DNA from: Acidobacteriota bacterium
GTDB taxonomy: Bacteria > Acidobacteriota > Terriglobia > Terriglobales > Acidobacteriaceae
Reading direction: 5' to 3'
Assembly (NCBI GenBank): GCA_021800255.1
Contig: JAJYZC010000040.1
Span: 1-35,088, forward strand
DNA length: 35,088 nt
The notes under the pieces are model-generated. The model was not told the origin of the DNA, ran no database searches, and was given only the letters and a program-made list of their open reading frames with translations. Position numbers and translations under genes: made by a program. Each line of letters begins with the position of its first letter. Positions within the stretch are counted from its first letter, which is position 1. This document shows positions 32,168-35,088 of the stretch, piece by piece.

Positions 32168-32294
32168 TCATGTTTTTCTGCAAAATGCGCCGGGCAAATT
32201 GGAGCGGAATGCACATAGCGCATCCCGCAAGTATATGATTTCACTGGCCATATTACGTTAAACAATTACAAATAATCTTGCCTTGTACCTCTCT

Positions 32295-33881
32295 TCAAAT
32301 TTCCTCTTTGCTCATCCCCGTCAGTTCCGCCAAGGATTTCCAATGCCTTGCATGGGGTATTCGCCCCTTGCGAATGTCGTCCGCATAACTGTATGAAACA
32401 TTCAGTAGCTTCGCTATCGCCGCAATGGAGAGAAGGTCTAGGGCTGGTTGGACCTTTGAAACGTAGAACTCTGCGGTGAGCCAAGCGGGTTGATCTGAAG
32501 GCTTCCAAGCATTTCTCGCCCGCGCATTGATTTTTTGTGTTGCTGCCCGTTTGCGCCTAGCTTTGGGAGACTGAGCCGCGACCCTTCCGGTTTTTGCAGT
32601 TTCCGTCATCTGATCTGACAGGATTCCCTTTACGCATGATCTGCAATGCGAGTTGCGATCTGCGACCGTGCGCCCGCAACCCCTACAAAGCCTCTTTGGC
32701 TTGAACGATGAATTCGCTACGGAATGCGGTTTCCCTCCCTTCGCCTCTCGCTTGTACTGTTGTGTGAAGCGCGCGGCGGGATTGAACCGTCGGGCGGTTT
32801 TTGGATTGATGATTTCTCGCGCAAACCATTCGGCAACAGGTGCAACCAAATGCGCCCACTGCGGAGCGGTCTGCGCAAGGGCTGATGCGAAGGGGGTCAT
32901 CAATCGGCAGTTCCCGTCGCGTTGTTCAAAGAAATAGTTGCGCGGTAGTGGATCGCGTTTCAGCCAATTCAATACAAATGCGTCAACGTCCGGCCTGATA
33001 GGTTCCATCAGATCGCAAGCCAGGCTGTCCCGGTAGTGAGTATCGACGTGCAAAACTCCGATCCCAGGATCAAGCCCTAATGTCGCGGCTGCAAGGCGTG
33101 TCTCTGCTTCAAGCACAGCATAGAGGTAATTCAAGATGGCATTTGCCGGATTTGCGGCGAGACGTGGTGAACCAGTGAGCGGCGAAATCCGCGAGCCGAA
33201 ATTGAGCCAATGCTCAGGGACACGCCGCAGATCGCTCTTGGGGAACATCACAGGCAGAGTCCGCCACGCTGACCAATAGGCCCGCGCGGCTTGTGATTCG
33301 ATGATCCGAACCGCGTCGATAGACTGCGCACTAGCGAGATCGGAACGGAACCTCGCTATGGCTTGCGCTGTCGATTCATCGCCAAGCCCATCGCCTGCAA
33401 CCCTTGCCTGTCCGGCGAGCTTCCGGTCGATCAAATCGCGGCTGATCCTCACTGCGGACCCGTTTTCGAGAGCGAGCGCCTGGGCGCGCCGGAGCTTCAC
33501 ATCGGAGGATCGTACCGGCCCGGTTGTCGCCAGTACAGAGCCGTCACGTTCCAGCATGACGAATGACGCATCCTGATCTGCCAGCCAGCGCAGGGCTGCA
33601 AGGGACACGAAACCATCTGAGCCAATCACAACAAGGCGCTTCAGTCCGTGATTGACGCGGGGAAGTCGGGATTGCCTGCGGTCTGCGGCAATCCCATCTT
33701 CAAGGGTCAGATGCCCACGATCTACATTCACACGGATGCCGTAACCCGTGAGGGTCATAACTCCATGCTGGGGCTTCAGAGATAAATGCCGATGGGCAGA
33801 TAGGCTATGTGCCGAGAGGGCATGATCTATCGGAGGTTTGCGCAACAGAGAAGGGTGCGCTACGGTGTGAGTAGCTGCCAT
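32295..33881 (-). CDS. cas1: Stand-alone Cas1 integrase with C-terminal zinc ribbon and helix-turn-helix
   Basis: 528 residues; normal Cas1 has about 300-340. AAAGGAGG lies about 10 bases upstream of ATG 33881. After a 40-residue leader, the Cas1 beta domain (LTGYGIRVNVDRGHLTL..., 44-125) precedes the catalytic helical domain. NAILNYLYAVLEAETRLAA (247-265) offers Glu258/Glu260, GVLHVDTHYRDSLACDLME (275-293) gives His278 and Asp290, and EPIRPDVDAFVL completes the metal site, so all catalytic positions are present. Residues 399-416 form a zinc ribbon (CRGC...CRSC), then a basic linker and an HTH (LLSIAAIAKLLNVSYSYADDI, 483-503). No Cas2, effector or array is visible. Integration of DNA ends is the known Cas1 reaction; use as a casposase-like recombinase is inference. 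It lies 88 bases downstream of an HTH gene on the same strand. Confidence 0.88.
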   Translation of the reverse strand: MAATHTVAHPSLLRKPPIDHALSAHSLSAHRHLSLKPQHGVMTLTGYGIRVNVDRGHLTLEDGIAADRRQSRLPRVNHGLKRLVVIGSDGFVSLAALRWLADQDASFVMLERDGSVLATTGPVRSSDVKLRRAQALALENGSAVRISRDLIDRKLAGQARVAGDGLGDESTAQAIARFRSDLASAQSIDAVRIIESQAARAYWSAWRTLPVMFPKSDLRRVPEHWLNFGSRISPLTGSPRLAANPANAILNYLYAVLEAETRLAAATLGLDPGIGVLHVDTHYRDSLACDLMEPIRPDVDAFVLNWLKRDPLPRNYFFEQRDGNCRLMTPFASALAQTAPQWAHLVAPVAEWFAREIINPKTARRFNPAARFTQQYKREAKGGKPHSVANSSFKPKRLCRGCGRTVADRNSHCRSCVKGILSDQMTETAKTGRVAAQSPKARRKRAATQKINARARNAWKPSDQPAWLTAEFYVSKVQPALDLLSIAAIAKLLNVSYSYADDIRKGRIPHARHWKSLAELTGMSKEEI

Positions 33882-33969
33882 TGGAGTCTATCCTCCTTTG
33901 GTGGTCAGGGCTTGTTGCCTGCTCGTAACAGGTGGCAAGCCCGCTGTTTATGCACCTATTTTACTACTA
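33882..33969 (-). promoter_or_regulatory. Leader of cas1 with a structured hairpin (33908-33942)
   Basis: On the plus strand GGGCTTG (33908-33914), a 3-base internal loop, CCTG (33918-33921), a 7-base loop, CAGG (33929-33932), another 3-base loop and CAAGCCC (33936-33942) form an 11-bp two-part stem. It sits between the HTH gene stop (33970) and the cas1 Shine-Dalgarno. The SD (GGAG) can also pair with a CTCC just before the ATG. Possible roles: attenuation, processing, or a binding site. Confidence 0.6.
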
Positions 33970-34560
33970 TCAGGAATCGGGCGCATCCGAATGTAATTCA
34001 TTTAATCTTCCTTTTTGCGCTTTGCAAATCCGCTGCACCGTGCGCACGCTCAAACCTGTTCTTTCAGCGAGCCGACGTTGAGCAATGCCACGCTTCACAT
34101 TTTTTCGATGCAACTGCTCGATTTCATCGAAGATCTCCCGACACTTCTCCTCAGACGGCATTTTGGGTTTCGGTCCTCCGTTGCGACGCTGCGGCAGTTT
34201 CTTCGCCATCAACTGCGCATTTGAGCGAACCGCAGGGAGGAAGTCTTTCAAAAGAAATTTCAGAAATTTGTCAACCTCCGGTCCGGGGAGTTGGGAAAAG
34301 ATTGCGTCATGTTTTTCCCTCGTGTCGATCATCCCCAAAATCTCATAGAAGTGTTCAGGCTGCACGGTGTCCGGGGGATTCGCGGGGTATATTCCACGCG
34401 CTAGTTTATGCAGCCAATGGGCTGGAGACGCCTCTTTGTCACGAAACTGTTCCTTAAGCATCGCAATTGCGCCCTCGTAGTCATTGGTCCCGCAAATGGC
34501 CTGAAAATATTCGATAACTGCATCGAACGCCTGCCGTCTGTTTAGCACTTCATCGTTCAT
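33970..34560 (-). CDS. Unknown protein with C-terminal helix-turn-helix, paired with cas1
   Basis: 196 residues from ATG 34560 (GGGGAG about 11 bases upstream); a GTG at 34569 would add three. The N-terminal 120 residues are helical and acidic/aromatic (FDAVIEYFQAICGTNDYEGA, HWLHKLARGIYPANPP, FLKFLLKDFLPAVRSNAQLM) with no family I recognise. A basic hinge (KKLPQRRNGGPKPKM) leads to KRGIAQRRLAERTGLSVRTV and QRICKAQ, a clear HTH resembling resolvase or MarR-like readers. It is transcribed towards cas1 and diverges from the Lys-rich HTH gene, so it may control the module or recognise its DNA ends. Confidence 0.7.
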   Translation of the reverse strand: MNDEVLNRRQAFDAVIEYFQAICGTNDYEGAIAMLKEQFRDKEASPAHWLHKLARGIYPANPPDTVQPEHFYEILGMIDTREKHDAIFSQLPGPEVDKFLKFLLKDFLPAVRSNAQLMAKKLPQRRNGGPKPKMPSEEKCREIFDEIEQLHRKNVKRGIAQRRLAERTGLSVRTVQRICKAQKGRLNELHSDAPDS

Positions 34561-34588
34561 TGTCGCCACGACTCCCCTAACCAGTTAT

Positions 34589-34641
34589 GACAAAAATTCG
34601 CCACAACTGCAAGGGGCTTGTTGTTGCGAATGTTTTTTGAC
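34589..34641. promoter_or_regulatory. Dyad-symmetric operator-like site in the divergent promoter region
   Basis: GACAAAAATTCGCCACAAC (34589-34607) faces GTTGTTGCGAATGTTTTT (from 34620, ending TTGAC at 34641). GTTGT[G/T]GCGAAT is shared by both arms. The right arm contains a perfect -35 TTGACA (34637-34642) for the plus-strand gene; its -10 is unclear. On the minus strand TTGCAG and TCATAA lie 16 bases apart. The site therefore overlaps both promoters, as an autoregulated operator would. Confidence 0.55.
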
Positions 34642-34667
34642 AACATGCCGGAGTGAAGACAGCAGAT

Positions 34668-35088
34668 ATGAAAGCCAAAAAGAAAACACTCAAGATGACA
34701 ACTGTCGAACGGACCAAACCGACTGGCGGCCATCCGACAAGCCCGACACGGATCACAGGCACGCCTGTCCCAAGTCCTGAACACGGGAAGAAGCAAATAC
34801 CATCCCGCACAGGCGGCACTAGACCGCAGAAGAGCAATTCCAAAAAGCAGGTGGCTAAACAAAAAGACCAAAAGCCAGCCAGAGTGGCGTCAACAACCAC
34901 GAGCAAGAAGAAAGTCACACGCCCGCGAACGTCCAAGCAGTATTTCACTCTCCCCAATGCTCAGCAGGAAACCTGGAACCGTATAACCCATGTAATCTCC
35001 AAAATGCGATCTGAGGGTACATCGCTCACCCAAGCATCGCGCGAATTCGGCCTTGATCCCCGCGTGGTCAAGAACCGCGCCGGATCAG
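34668..35088 (+). CDS. Lys-rich helix-turn-helix protein, incomplete at the right edge
   Basis: 140 codons visible from ATG 34668; a GTG at 34653 in the same frame is possible. The first 90 residues are very basic and low-complexity (MKAKKKTLKMTTVERTKPTG, then GTRPQKSNSKKQVAKQKDQK). The end of the visible part (SEGTSLTQASREFGLDPRVVKNRAG) is a helix-turn-helix of the kind that reads tandem sites. No known full-length match. It is divergent from the HTH/cas1 pair and may belong to the same unit; the rest lies outside. Confidence 0.55.
   Translation, partial: MKAKKKTLKMTTVERTKPTGGHPTSPTRITGTPVPSPEHGKKQIPSRTGGTRPQKSNSKKQVAKQKDQKPARVASTTTSKKKVTRPRTSKQYFTLPNAQQETWNRITHVISKMRSEGTSLTQASREFGLDPRVVKNRAGS

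Overview
The window is about 35 kb of bacterial chromosome. GC is high over roughly the first 28 kb and visibly lower from about 28.5 kb to the end. The gene set suggests a soil-type Acidobacteriota (Terriglobia-like) bacterium: a GH57/DUF3536 protein, a DUF92 membrane protein, an rpmF-plsX-Trm112 cluster, an NtrB/NtrC-type pair, tandem G/A-rich heptamer repeats and many small palindromic intergenic repeats. That placement is inference, because there is no rRNA or other marker in the window. I see no tRNA, rRNA or CRISPR array.

Layout. 1-1077 (-): start of an Lhr-type helicase that runs off the left edge and carries in-frame repeat tracts. 1122-3818 (+): a three-part acyl-activating enzyme / ACP / PlsC acyltransferase. 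4184-6667 (+): GH57-DUF3536 protein. 6685-9218 (-): a KduD-type dehydrogenase and a DHA2-type drug exporter. 9450-10262: a relic PIN toxin and an intact antitoxin/RelE-ParE toxin pair between short direct repeats. 10381-12569 (-): trmH-family methyltransferase and rarA in one operon. 12701-13976 (+): tsaC and a YdcF protein. 13996-14862 (-): DUF92. 15189-18551 (+): a beta-propeller lipoprotein, tlyA and nadK. 18576-22474 (-): sigma-54 response regulator, histidine kinase and lipoprotein operon. 22559-23353 (-): PagL-like outer-membrane lipid A deacylase. 23658-25133 (+): rpmF, plsX and a Trm112 protein. 25374-27850 (-): rsmA, an FtsX/MacB-type permease and a 56-residue membrane microprotein overlapping the permease stop. 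28082-28414 (+): superinfection-immunity-type membrane protein.

From about 28.4 kb the window is accessory DNA. A 31-bp-arm hairpin is followed by C-terminal remnants of a type III restriction enzyme (res and mod). Between the remnants lies an intact secreted Sel1-repeat gene with 18 tandem units. Next comes a compact lower-GC module: a Cas1 protein outside any CRISPR array, with a C-terminal zinc ribbon and helix-turn-helix; a co-directional HTH protein; and a divergent Lys-rich HTH protein cut by the right edge. A dyad-symmetric sequence lies in the divergent promoter region and a structured hairpin lies just upstream of cas1. This solo-Cas1 module is the best candidate for an undescribed system; an integrase or transposase-like (casposase-like) role is inference.

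The other recurring theme is dispersed repeats: two copies of a 107-108 bp MITE-like element with 14-bp terminal inverted repeats, two copies of a roughly 105-bp element with a CCCAGGTCCC hairpin, and further isolated hairpins.
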